From: Alphaproteobacteria bacterium
GTDB taxonomy: Bacteria > Pseudomonadota > Alphaproteobacteria > Reyranellales > Reyranellaceae
Assembly (NCBI GenBank): GCA_016870115.1
Contig: VGCH01000004.1
Span: 62,001-126,000 of the forward strand
Length of the DNA: 64,000 nucleotides
Direction of reading: 5' to 3'
Part shown: piece after piece, positions 1 through 9,214 of the stretch
Position numbering within the stretch: the stretch's first letter is position 1
Layout of the letters: each line of letters opens with the position of its first letter
Program-made: the position numbers and the translations under genes
Notes under the pieces: generated by a model
Told to the model about the DNA's origin: nothing
The model's input: the letters and a program-made list of their open reading frames with translations, nothing else
Database searches by the model: none

Positions 1-195
1 GGGCTCTATGAGCCATCCTACACGTTTCCAGCGGCGGTCTTCACTGGCCAAGGTTCGATCGAGGGCTTCGACGTAAGGTGCCTGTCGGCGGCCCATCAGA
101 TTGCGCGCAACGGCTACGTCTGGCGCGACAGCGACCATGCCGACGTCCGCGCCCTGTGTGCCCGCTTCAACCTGCCCCTCCCCAGGCCCTCCTGA
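1..195 (+). CDS. C-terminal part of a nucleotidyltransferase-like protein (5' end outside window)
   Basis: An open frame enters at base 1 and runs 64 codons to a TGA at 193-195. The end of the peptide reads DVRALCARFNLPLPRPS. This resembles the C-terminal end of small nucleotidyltransferase-domain proteins (aminoglycoside/lincosamide adenylyltransferase-like), which often finish with a D-V-x-x-L-C-x-R-F-x-L-P-x-P motif. The catalytic N-terminal part lies outside the window, so activity cannot be judged. Its 3' end overlaps the convergent NUDIX gene by 29 bases. The family assignment rests on this short tail only. Confidence 0.5.
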   Translation, partial: GLYEPSYTFPAAVFTGQGSIEGFDVRCLSAAHQIARNGYVWRDSDHADVRALCARFNLPLPRPS

Positions 196-577
196 TCGCG
201 GAGAGATAGCCTTTCGGCAATGGATGGCCAGCAATCGTCTCACCAAGGTCGCCGAGCGCAATCCAGCGCTGCTCCAAATGCTCGTCACTCACCGCGCCCG
301 CGCCTCCAATGAGTGTGCAGCGGTACGCGACGATCCGCACGAACCGGCCCGGCAGCACCTCGAATAGATGTTCGTCGACCCGCGCGCCGGCGCGGACGGT
401 GAGCCCGGTCTCCTCGCGGACCTCGCGCTCGACCGTGGCGCGCTCATCCTCGCCGGGCTCGGGCCGGCCGCCCGGCAGGTCCCACTCACCGCGTTCATTG
501 CGCAGCAGCAGCACGGCACCGTCCTGTAAGACGACGGCCTTGATGGAGAGAGGCGGCGGGTTCGTTGGGGTTGTCAT
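167..577 (-). CDS. NUDIX hydrolase
   Basis: A 136-residue protein of usual NUDIX length. The Nudix box starts near residue 36 with GGRPEPGEDERATVEREV and continues into REETGL. This fits the consensus G-x5-E-x7-R-E-U-x-E-E-x-G-U, which binds Mg2+ and hydrolyses nucleoside diphosphate-X compounds; the substrate cannot be told from sequence. The frame stays open upstream to 751, but the extra residues translate a dispersed intergenic repeat (CHPERSEGS), so the ATG at 577 is preferred. That ATG lies inside the end of the repeat and has no clear Shine-Dalgarno sequence. The gene converges on the nucleotidyltransferase fragment. Confidence 0.85.
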   Translation of the reverse strand: MTTPTNPPPLSIKAVVLQDGAVLLLRNERGEWDLPGGRPEPGEDERATVEREVREETGLTVRAGARVDEHLFEVLPGRFVRIVAYRCTLIGGAGAVSDEHLEQRWIALGDLGETIAGHPLPKGYLSAIRRAWGGAG

Positions 578-616
578 TCTGCGCGCGCTGGATCCTTCGC
601 TCCGCTCAGGATGACA
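572..616 (-). repeat. Dispersed palindromic intergenic repeat, copy 1
   Basis: Outer ends are inverted (TGTCATTCTG and CAGGATGACA). The interior on the minus strand contains GTCATCCTGAGCGGAGCGA followed by AGGATC. The same core recurs in the window at 27632-27662 and 29431-29504. Elements of this type are common between genes in many GC-rich bacteria and are often mistranslated as PERSEGS peptides. The end of this copy includes the likely NUDIX start codon (577). Confidence 0.7.
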
Positions 617-753
617 CCGAGCGAGTTCGCGGCCCAGCAGGAACCGCTCACGCGACTCCGTCCAAGTGGGCACAGGCGATTCGCGATGCCGCGTTCGTCG
701 GCTTCCCCTGCGGCCTATTCCCGCCGGATCGGAACGACTCCAAGATCGCAATG

Positions 754-784
754 AAAAAAGGCCGGGGATAGCTCCCCGGCCTTC
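754..784 (-). terminator. Rho-independent terminator of groESL
   Basis: On the minus strand the sequence reads AAGGCCGGGGAG, a short loop, CTCCCCGGCCTT and then a run of T. The GC-rich stem of about 11 base pairs followed by TTTTTT lies 25-55 bases after the groEL stop. Confidence 0.9.
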
Positions 785-808
785 GTTCGTTCGATCGGTG
801 CGACCGGA

Positions 809-2461
<1,653 letters not shown>

Positions 2462-2499
2462 TCAGTTTGTTGTGCGTGGATTGTTGGTGCGAAGGCCGA

Positions 2500-2814
2500 T
2501 CAGGCGGCCTTCTTGAGGGCGGCGCCGCCCTCGATGATCCCCATGATGTCGCTTTCCTTCATGATCAGAAGGTCAACGCCATCGAGCTTGATCTCGGTGC
2601 CCGACCACTTGCCGAACAGGATGCGGTCACCCTTCTTCACGTCGAGCGGCACCAGATTGCCCTTCTCGTCGCGCGCGCCCGGGCCGACGGCGACGATCTC
2701 GCCTTCCATCGGCTTTTCCTTGGCGGTGTCGGGAATGATGATCCCGCCCTTGGTCTTGGCCTCTTCCTCAACGCGCTTGACGACCACCCGGTCATGCAGC
2801 GGACGGAACTTCAT
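2500..2814 (-). CDS. groES: Co-chaperonin GroES (Hsp10)
   Basis: The 104-residue product starts [18 protein letters not shown] and contains the mobile-loop region ([16 protein letters not shown]) that docks on GroEL. The length is slightly above the usual 95-97 residues because of a short C-terminal extension ending GGAALKKAA. The frame is open for 23 codons further upstream, but the ATG at 2814 is preceded by a GGAGG-type ribosome site and matches the family start. It is the first gene of the groESL operon. Confidence 0.98.
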   Translation of the reverse strand: MKFRPLHDRVVVKRVEEEAKTKGGIIIPDTAKEKPMEGEIVAVGPGARDEKGNLVPLDVKKGDRILFGKWSGTEIKLDGVDLLIMKESDIMGIIEGGAALKKAA

Positions 2815-2876
2815 GTCGGTCCTCCTCAGTTGTTGCCACACCATCGCGGATCTTCGCCCGCGACAGAAAATTGCTG

Positions 2877-2903
2877 TTGGCACTCATCGAAAATGAGTGC
2901 CAA
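2877..2903 (-). promoter_or_regulatory. CIRCE operator (HrcA binding site)
   Basis: A perfect inverted repeat, TTGGCACTC-N9-GAGTGCCAA, differs from the CIRCE consensus (TTAGCACTC-N9-GAGTGCTAA) by one symmetric base per arm. It lies 63 bases upstream of the groES start and just downstream of the predicted transcription start, where HrcA would block transcription. hrcA itself is not in the window. Confidence 0.96.
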
Positions 2904-2913
2904 CGCGCGCGGG

Positions 2914-2942
2914 GATGTAGGAGCGCGGCGGGAATGAGTCAA
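2914..2942 (-). promoter_or_regulatory. groESL promoter (RpoH-like / sigma-70-like)
   Basis: On the minus strand a -35 box TTGACT (2937-2942, preceded by C) is followed by a 17-base spacer and TACATC (2914-2919). CTTGAC with a C-C-T-A-C-A-T -10 region resembles alphaproteobacterial RpoH (sigma-32) promoters, while also being readable by the housekeeping sigma factor. The predicted start, near 2907, places CIRCE in the initial transcribed region. Confidence 0.65.
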
Positions 2943-3080
2943 GTCACCGCGATGGGCCGCCGAACCTGGCAGCACTCCCCGCGCACGGCTGATAAGTCAT
3001 TGATATAAAAAGAAAAACTTGATCTCCGCAACGTTCGGCTGGACCATCCATCTGCTTCGTCAGCGTTGAGGGAGTTTGAT

Positions 3081-3347
3081 ATGGATCGTCAGTTTCGTGT
3101 CCAGCTCGACCAGTATCGGATCACCACGGCCGAAATCCTCTACTGGATGCCCGATCACCAGCATGTACTGCAAAGCTACGTCTGGCAGGACCTCGACCTC
3201 GCCCCGCGATTCCCCGTGCTGACGCGCTTTCTCGATTTCTGGCAGCGCAGCCTCGACGGCAAGCTGCATCGGATTCGAGTCGCCCATGCCGGGCTGATCC
3301 AGCCGGCCGAGTATCGCTTCGCCGACATGCTGCAAACGGTCCACTGA
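3081..3347 (+). CDS. Usg family protein
   Basis: An 88-residue protein with the conserved Usg pattern: RITTAEILYWMPDHQHVLQ, WQDLDLAPRFP and then RVAHAGLI. The family is named for a gene upstream of trpF/segC and is almost confined to Alphaproteobacteria; its molecular function is not known. The ATG at 3081 is preceded by GAGGGAG at good distance, so it is preferred over an in-frame TTG five codons earlier. The gene stands alone; an A/T-rich tract around 3000-3025, unusual for this window, lies upstream and may hold its promoter. Confidence 0.9.
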   Translation: MDRQFRVQLDQYRITTAEILYWMPDHQHVLQSYVWQDLDLAPRFPVLTRFLDFWQRSLDGKLHRIRVAHAGLIQPAEYRFADMLQTVH

Positions 3348-3364
3348 GTGCAGTCAACACTCTC

Positions 3365-3387
3365 GTTGACTATCAACTGATTGGTTG
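3365..3387 (+). promoter_or_regulatory. Candidate autoregulatory operator of the ArsR gene
   Basis: Two overlapping dyads lie just before the regulator: GTTGA-CTA-TCAAC (3365-3377, perfect) and CAAC-N6-GTTG (3374-3387). A -35-like TTGACT (3366-3371) with a 16-base spacer to TTAATT (3388-3393) overlaps them, so a bound repressor would block RNA polymerase. This is inferred from position and symmetry only. Confidence 0.4.
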
Positions 3388-3400
3388 TTAATTGGAGCGC

Positions 3401-3787
3401 ATGCCGCGCTCCCTGTCTCCGCATGCCGTCGAGAATGCCGCCCCGTCTCCCGACGGGGTGCTGGACCGGGTGTTCTTTGCCCTGTCGGATCCAGTCCGCC
3501 GATCGATCCTCGAACGGCTGGGTGCCGGCGAGCGCCTGCTGGTCTCCGAATTGGCACGGCCTTTCGACATGTCGCTGCAGGCGGTGTCGCGGCACATTCA
3601 GATTCTCGTGCGCGCGGGCCTCGTCACGCAGGAACGCACCGGACGCATCGCGCGCTGCTCGCTTGCCGTCGGTCCGGTGTTCGAGGCGGCGGTCTGGCTC
3701 AACCGCTACAGCGCCTACTGGCAGGCCCAGTTCGATACGCTCAAGGGCTGGCTGGACCGGCCCGCCACCAAAGGAGGACGGACATGA
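3401..3787 (+). CDS. ArsR-family transcriptional regulator (winged helix)
   Basis: The 128-residue protein has a winged helix-turn-helix between about residues 20 and 85: FFALSDPVRRSILERL, then LLVSELARPFDMSLQAVSRH as the recognition region. It lacks metal-binding cysteines, as expected for the SdpR/HTH_20 branch that usually sits beside SRPBCC or DUF899 genes. Its stop (ATGA) overlaps the start of the adjacent DUF899 gene by 4 bases, so the two are translationally coupled and the regulator probably controls that gene. The ATG at 3401 is only about 8 bases after a -10-like box, so a leaderless message is possible. Confidence 0.85.
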   Translation: MPRSLSPHAVENAAPSPDGVLDRVFFALSDPVRRSILERLGAGERLLVSELARPFDMSLQAVSRHIQILVRAGLVTQERTGRIARCSLAVGPVFEAAVWLNRYSAYWQAQFDTLKGWLDRPATKGGRT

Positions 3788-4362
3788 ACTACGCGTAAGG
3801 TGTCGCCCAGCTGAACGACTACCGCCAGCAGATCACCGCGCTGCGCGGCAAGATGCGCGGTATCCAGGCCGCGCTCGAACCCGCGCCGGTCAAGGTCTAC
3901 GCCCTCGCCAACGGCGCGGGACCGGTGAAACTCTCGGCGCTCTTCGGCGATAAGTCGGAACTCGTCGTGGTGCACAACATGGGTGCTTCCTGCGCCTACT
4001 GCACACTGTGGGCCGACGGCTTCAACGGTCTCTACCCTCACCTCGCCGATCGCGCGGCGTTCTGCGTGGTGACGCCGGACTCGCCCGAGACCCAGGCCAA
4101 GTTCGCCGCGACCCGCGGCTGGCGCTTTCCGATGGCGAGCCACGCCGGCAGCGAGTTCGCGGCCGACATGGGCTATCGTGGCGCCAATGGTGGCTGGATG
4201 CCCGGCCTGTCGGTGTTCCAGCGGCGCGACGCGGAGGTCGTGCGCGTGAGCGATACCGGCATGGGCCCCTACGACGATTTCTGTGCGGCATGGCACATGT
4301 TCGACATGCTGCCCGGTGGTGCCGGCGACTGGCGTCCGCGTTTTTCCTATGGCGCGCGCTAA
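3784..4362 (+). pseudogene. DUF899 thioredoxin-like protein with in-frame TAA at codon 5
   Basis: From the coupled ATG at 3784 the frame reads M-N-Y-A-stop-G-V-A-Q-L-N-D-Y, with a TAA at 3796-3798, and then stays open to 4362. Codons 6 onward match the expected DUF899 N-terminus, and one G-to-T change from GAA would create the stop. The rest is intact, with a thioredoxin-like core, the GASCAYCTLWADG motif and a typical C-terminus (YDDFCAAWHMFDML). The next in-frame ATG is at 3853, which would remove 23 residues and has no good ribosome site. It is either a recent pseudogene, a gene that restarts at 3853, or a sequencing error. DUF899 proteins have no settled function. Confidence 0.8.
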
Positions 4363-4762
4363 GGCGAAGTCCGGCGGCGGCGGGAAGAAGTCGCCGCCCG
4401 AGTTGATCGCGCGCTTCGACGCCGCGATCGCCCGCCATCCCGCGCTCGAGCGTCGCCAGATGTTCGGCTATCCCTGCGCCTTCCTGAACGGGCAGATGAC
4501 CACCGGCTTGTTCCAGGATGGCATGATGCTGCGCCTCAGCGAGGCCGATCGCACGCGCGCCGCACGTGAGTTGGGCGCGACTCCCTTCGAGCCGATGAAG
4601 GGCCGGCCGATGCGTGAGTATGTGGCGTTGCCGAAAGAAGTGGTGGCCGATTCCGCGACGCTCGACGCCTGGCTCGACCGCGCCGTCGACTGGGTCCGCA
4701 CGCTGCCCGCCAAATCGAACAAGCCAAAGAAGCCGGCCCCCGCGAAACGCACGGCACGCTGA
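4349..4762 (+). CDS. TfoX/Sxy N-terminal domain protein
   Basis: The 137-residue product carries a TfoX N-terminal domain: ARFDAAIARHPALERRQMFG near residues 20-40 and GMMLRLSEADR near 63-73. It ends in a Lys/Pro/Ala-rich tail, common in stand-alone homologues. Full-length TfoX/Sxy regulates competence in gammaproteobacteria, but single-domain relatives like this have no proven role. It starts inside the last 14 bases of the DUF899 gene, suggesting cotranscription with the ArsR-DUF899 pair. Confidence 0.85.
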   Translation: MARAKAKSGGGGKKSPPELIARFDAAIARHPALERRQMFGYPCAFLNGQMTTGLFQDGMMLRLSEADRTRAARELGATPFEPMKGRPMREYVALPKEVVADSATLDAWLDRAVDWVRTLPAKSNKPKKPAPAKRTAR

Positions 4763-4833
4763 TCGGTTGCACACGACCGCGATCCCGGCCTACCGTCCGG
4801 TCAGGACCATCCAGGACCCGAGGATCGCACGAC

Positions 4834-7800
4834 ATGGCCAAGCAACCGACCGCTTCGTTTCCCGCCCAGACCGGCGCGCTCAAGTGGCGCTGCATCGGCC
4901 CCAGCCGCGGCGGCCGCGTGGTGGCGGTGGCGGGTGACCCCAACCAGCGCATGACGTTCTATTTCGGTGCCTGCGCCGGCGGCATCTGGAAGACGGTCGA
5001 TGGCGGCGTCTACTGGCGCTGCGTCTCCGACGGATTCATGAACACGGCCGCGGTGGGCTCGATCGCCGTCGCGCGCTCGGACTCCAACGTGATCTATGCC
5101 GGCACAGGCGAGACCGCGATCCGGCTCGACGTGTCCTATGGCGATGGCATCTACAAATCGACCGACGCCGGCCTGACGTGGCGCCATGTCGGCCTGAAGG
5201 AGACGCGCTTCGTCGGCCGCGTCGTCATTCATCCGCAGGACCACGACACGGTCTATGCCGCGGCGCTGGGCGACGCTTTCGGTCCCAACGAGGCGCGCGG
5301 CGTCTATCGCTCGAAGGACGGCGGCAAGAGCTGGCAGAAGGTGCTCTATCGCGACGCCGACACCGGCTGCATCGACCTCACGATGGATCCCAACAACCCG
5401 CGCATCCTCTATGCCTCGATGTGGCAGGCGCGTCGCAGCTTCTGGAACCTGTCGAGCGGCGGACCGGGCAGCGGCCTGTTCCGCTCGACCGACGGCGGCG
5501 ACAGCTGGGAGGAGATCACCCGCAAGCCCGGCTTGCCCGACGGCATGCTGGGCAAGATCGGCGTCACCGCCTCGCCCGCGCGCGCGGGCCGCGTGTGGGC
5601 GCTGATCGAGGCGCAGGGCGACAAGACCGGCCTCTACCGCTCCGACGACGGCGGCGCGCGCTGGACGCAGGTGAGCCAGCATCGCGACCTGATGCACCGG
5701 CCCTGGTACTACACCCACGTCTTCGCCGACACGCGCGATCCCGACACGGTGTTCGTCACCAACCTGCAGATGTGGAAGTCGACCGACGGCGGCGCCTCGT
5801 TCAGCGAGATCACCACGCCGCACGGCGACAACCACGATCTTTGGATCGACCCCGTTGATTCGGATCGCATGATCGAGGGCAATGACGGCGGCGCCAACGT
5901 CTCCTTCAATGGCGGCGCCAGCTGGTCGACGATCTACAATCAGAAGACCGCGCAGTTCTACCGCCTCGATATCGACAACCAGTATCCCTACCGCGTCTAT
6001 GGCACGCAGCAGGACAACACCTCGATCTCGGTGCCGAGCGCCTCGGAATGGGGTGTGATCACGCTGGCCGACTGCACCTATCCCGGCACCGGCGAGAGCG
6101 GCTTCATCGCCGTCCATCCCAAGGATCACAACGTCGTCTATGTCGGCGCCATCGGCTCGAGCCCGGGCGGCGCGGGCGCGCTGCAGCGCTACGACCACCG
6201 CACCCGCCAGATGCAGCTGGTGAATGTGTGGCCCGAGGAATCGACCGGCGTCGCGCCGAAGGACCTGAAGTACCGCTTCGCCTGGACCTTCCCCATCGTG
6301 TTCTCGCCGCACGACGACAACACGATCTATGTCGGCGGCAACTGCGTGTTCCGCACCCGCGACGAGGGCATGAGCTGGCAGGCGATCTCGGGCGATCTCA
6401 GCCTCAACGATCGCGCCCGCCAGGGCCACTCGGGCGGTCCGATCACGCGCGAGAGCGCCGGCGCCGAGGTCCACGCGACCTGCGCCTGCGTGGTCGAGTC
6501 GCCGCATCGCAAGGGCGAGATCTGGGCCTCGACCGACGACGGTCTGGTCCACGTCACGCGCGACGACGGCAAGACCTGGAAGGACGTGACGCCCAAGGGC
6601 ATGCCCGAACTCGCCTATGTCGGCTGCGTCGAGCTCTCGACGCACGACAAGGACACGATCTATGTCGCGGCGACCCGCTACAAGCTCGCCGACTACAAGC
6701 CCTACCTGTTCCGCTCGACCGATGGCGGTCGCAGCTGGAAGTCGATCAACGGCGATCTGCCCAAGGGCGAGATCAGTCGCGTCGTGCGCGCCGATCCGGT
6801 GCGCAAGGGGCTGCTCTATGTCGGCACCGAGACCGGCATCTTCACCAGCCTCGATGACGGCGCCACCTGGCACCGCATGGGCGGCGGCCTGCCGGTCGTG
6901 CCGGTCTATGACCTGAAGCTTAAGGGTTCGGACCTGGTGGCGGCGACGCACGGCCGCTCGTTCTGGGTCCTTGACGACGTGACCCCGCTGCGCGGTCTCG
7001 CCGACGGGCGGCGCGGCAATCGCCTCTTCGCGCCGCGCACCGCGATCCGCACGCGGCTCGCCTGGAGCGCCGGCGCCAATGTGCGCTCGGGCATCAACTA
7101 CGGGCCGGCGTTCGGCATCGACGGCAGCACCGTCATGGTCGACCGGCCGGACGGCACGCGGGTCCGCGAACACCTGAACGTGGGCGAGAACCCGCCCGCC
7201 GGCGCGCTGGTCTATTACTGGCTGGCCGAAGAGGCCAAGGGGGCTGTCACGCTCACGTTCCGCGACTCCACGGGACGCAAGATCACGAGCTTCGCAAGCG
7301 ACGCCAAGGACGCGCCACCGCATCGCAAGCCCGGCACCAAGGCCGGCCTCAACCGCTTCGTCTGGGATCTCAAGTACCCCGGCCCGACCAAGCCCGACGC
7401 CACGCTGGCGCCGGCACGGCCCAAGCCGCTCGCGACCGATCCGGAGAATCCGGCCGGCCCGGTCGTCGTGCCCGGCGCCTACAGCGTCGAACTCTCGGTC
7501 GGCGGCAAGGCGATGGAGGCAAGCTTCGACGTCGCGAAGGACCCGCGGGTCGGCACCGCGCAGGCAGCGTTCGTCGCGCAGTTCGCGCTGCATCGCAAGC
7601 TGTTGGCATCGCTGTCGTCGGTCAACGAGGCGACCAACCGGCTGCGCGCCATGAAGAAGCAGCTGGGCGCTGTCGCCGAGCGCGCCGGCAAGGGCGAGAA
7701 GGCGTTCGCGAGCCGCGCCAAGGCGCTGGCCGGCAAGCTCTCGGACATCGAGCGCGTGCTGGTCGATCCCGAACGCAAGTCGGCCCGCGACGTGTTGCGC

Positions 7801-8013
7801 AATCCGGCCGGATTGAACGACACGCTGCTCGATCTGGTCGCGATGGCGACCATCGCCGACGCGGCGCCCACCACGCAGACCGAGGCGGTGTCGCGCGAGA
7901 TCATGGCCAAGGTCGATGCCGAGGTGGCGAAGCTCGACGCGCTGGCGCGCGGCGACATCGCCAAGCTGAACGCGGCGATGGCCAAGGCACGGGTTGGCCA
8001 TGTGACCGTCTAG
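4834..8013 (+). CDS. Large BNR/Asp-box repeat beta-propeller protein (VPS10/sortilin-like)
   Basis: The 1059-residue protein is built from about a dozen Asp-box (BNR) repeats of the form S-x-D-G-G-x-x-W, for example KTVDGGVYW, RSKDGGKSW, RSTDGGDSW and RSTDGGRSW. They span residues 45 to about 700 and imply one or two multi-bladed beta-propellers. A C-terminal part of about 300 residues follows, with a beta-rich section and an Ala/Lys-rich helical section. Databases often label such proteins glycosyl hydrolase, but I see no sialidase FRIP or catalytic motif, so the role is unknown. No signal peptide is visible at MAKQPTASFPAQTG. It is followed 11 bases later by an MFS gene on the same strand. 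Confidence 0.85.
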   Translation: MAKQPTASFPAQTGALKWRCIGPSRGGRVVAVAGDPNQRMTFYFGACAGGIWKTVDGGVYWRCVSDGFMNTAAVGSIAVARSDSNVIYAGTGETAIRLDVSYGDGIYKSTDAGLTWRHVGLKETRFVGRVVIHPQDHDTVYAAALGDAFGPNEARGVYRSKDGGKSWQKVLYRDADTGCIDLTMDPNNPRILYASMWQARRSFWNLSSGGPGSGLFRSTDGGDSWEEITRKPGLPDGMLGKIGVTASPARAGRVWALIEAQGDKTGLYRSDDGGARWTQVSQHRDLMHRPWYYTHVFADTRDPDTVFVTNLQMWKSTDGGASFSEITTPHGDNHDLWIDPVDSDRMIEGNDGGANVSFNGGASWSTIYNQKTAQFYRLDIDNQYPYRVYGTQQDNTSISVPSASEWGVITLADCTYPGTGESGFIAVHPKDHNVVYVGAIGSSPGGAGALQRYDHRTRQMQLVNVWPEESTGVAPKDLKYRFAWTFPIVFSPHDDNTIYVGGNCVFRTRDEGMSWQAISGDLSLNDRARQGHSGGPITRESAGAEVHATCACVVESPHRKGEIWASTDDGLVHVTRDDGKTWKDVTPKGMPELAYVGCVELSTHDKDTIYVAATRYKLADYKPYLFRSTDGGRSWKSINGDLPKGEISRVVRADPVRKGLLYVGTETGIFTSLDDGATWHRMGGGLPVVPVYDLKLKGSDLVAATHGRSFWVLDDVTPLRGLADGRRGNRLFAPRTAIRTRLAWSAGANVRSGINYGPAFGIDGSTVMVDRPDGTRVREHLNVGENPPAGALVYYWLAEEAKGAVTLTFRDSTGRKITSFASDAKDAPPHRKPGTKAGLNRFVWDLKYPGPTKPDATLAPARPKPLATDPENPAGPVVVPGAYSVELSVGGKAMEASFDVAKDPRVGTAQAAFVAQFALHRKLLASLSSVNEATNRLRAMKKQLGAVAERAGKGEKAFASRAKALAGKLSDIERVLVDPERKSARDVLRNPAGLNDTLLDLVAMATIADAAPTTQTEAVSREIMAKVDAEVAKLDALARGDIAKLNAAMAKARVGHVTV

Positions 8014-8023
8014 GGGCTGGCGG

Positions 8024-9214
8024 ATGTTGCGCCAGCCGCCCGGCTTCTGGGCGGTCTTCGTCACCGATCTGATCGTGCGGGCGGCCTACCAGATGGCCAA
8101 GAGCCCGATCCTACCACTCTTGGCGGCGTCGCTCGGCGCCAACAAGATCGTGATCGGCACGATCGTGGGCGTCTCGACGCTGACCGGCACGGTGTTCAAG
8201 CCGCTGGTGGGCGGGCTGTCGGATCGCTGGGGCAGGCGCGTCTTCTTCTTTGTGGCGCTCTGCTGCTTCGCGGGCTTTCCGTTCCTCTACCAGTTCGTGA
8301 CGACCCCGGATGAGCTTCTGTGGCTGCGCGTGTTGCATGGGTCGGCGACCGCGATCTTCGGGCCGGTGACGCTCGCGCTGGTGAGCGAGATGTCGCCGCA
8401 TAACCGGGGCACACGGCTCGGCGTCTTCGAGATGGCGCGCGGCGCGGGCCACCTGATCGCGCCGGCGATCGCGGGGCTGATGCTGGCCAACTGGAAATCG
8501 CCCGAGCTGGTGTTCACGGTGGTGGGGCTGGTGAGCTGCGCCGCCTTCGTGCCGGCCCTGTTCGTGAAGTTCGACGACAGCCGCCGCGAGGCGAAGGAAC
8601 GTCCGACGCTGTGGCGTGAGCTGGCGAGCGGCGTGCGTCACGCCGCGAGCCGCGCCGAGCTGTGGTTCGTGGGCGCGCTCGAGTTCGCGATCTATGGCTC
8701 GATCTATTCACTGAAGGCGTTTCTGCCGATCTTCGCCCTCGACCAGGGCTACGGCGTCTGGGCGGCGGGGCTGTTCTTCACCCTGCAAGAGGCAGCGCAC
8801 ATGCTTGTGCGGCCGCTGGGCGGGCGACTGGGCGACCGCCGCGGCTACGTACCCACCATCGCCTTCGGCCTGATCGCCATTGGCGCCGCGCTGATCGCGC
8901 TGCCGCAGGCCCCGAATGCGGGCACGCTGCTCGCGCTGGCGGTGGTGGTCGGCATTGGCCAGGGTCTGACGTTCCCGTCGACGGTCGCACTGATCGGCAA
9001 TCGCATCGCCTCGGCCCATGTCGGCCTTGGCCTCGGCTTCTATGGCGCGCTGCGCAATCTCGGCAAGGTGGCTGGCCCCATCCTTGTCGGCGTGCTGTTG
9101 CAGGTCTTCGCCGCCAAGCTGGTGTTTCCCGGCCTCGGCGCCGCGGCCCTCGCGGTCGCCGCGACCCTGCTGGTGATCACGCTCCAGTCGCGCGGCCGCG
9201 TTCAGGCGCCCTGA
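8024..9214 (+). CDS. MFS transporter
   Basis: A 396-residue membrane protein with about 12 hydrophobic segments. The loop 2-3 signature of the major facilitator superfamily is clear (GGLSDRWGRRV, residues 64-74), and it is echoed in the second half (GGRLGDRRGYVP). It is probably a drug/metabolite exporter; the substrate cannot be assigned. Its start is 10 bases after the BNR gene, suggesting one transcript, and its 3' end overlaps the convergent nitronate monooxygenase gene by 13 bases. Confidence 0.88.
   Translation: MLRQPPGFWAVFVTDLIVRAAYQMAKSPILPLLAASLGANKIVIGTIVGVSTLTGTVFKPLVGGLSDRWGRRVFFFVALCCFAGFPFLYQFVTTPDELLWLRVLHGSATAIFGPVTLALVSEMSPHNRGTRLGVFEMARGAGHLIAPAIAGLMLANWKSPELVFTVVGLVSCAAFVPALFVKFDDSRREAKERPTLWRELASGVRHAASRAELWFVGALEFAIYGSIYSLKAFLPIFALDQGYGVWAAGLFFTLQEAAHMLVRPLGGRLGDRRGYVPTIAFGLIAIGAALIALPQAPNAGTLLALAVVVGIGQGLTFPSTVALIGNRIASAHVGLGLGFYGALRNLGKVAGPILVGVLLQVFAAKLVFPGLGAAALAVAATLLVITLQSRGRVQAP

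Noticed and set aside
4801-8064. A 1087-codon open frame on the minus strand opposite the BNR gene
   Set aside because: It is a GC-rich antisense shadow: the composition is dominated by Arg/Ala/Gly/His with no domain, while the plus strand encodes clear Asp-box repeats.
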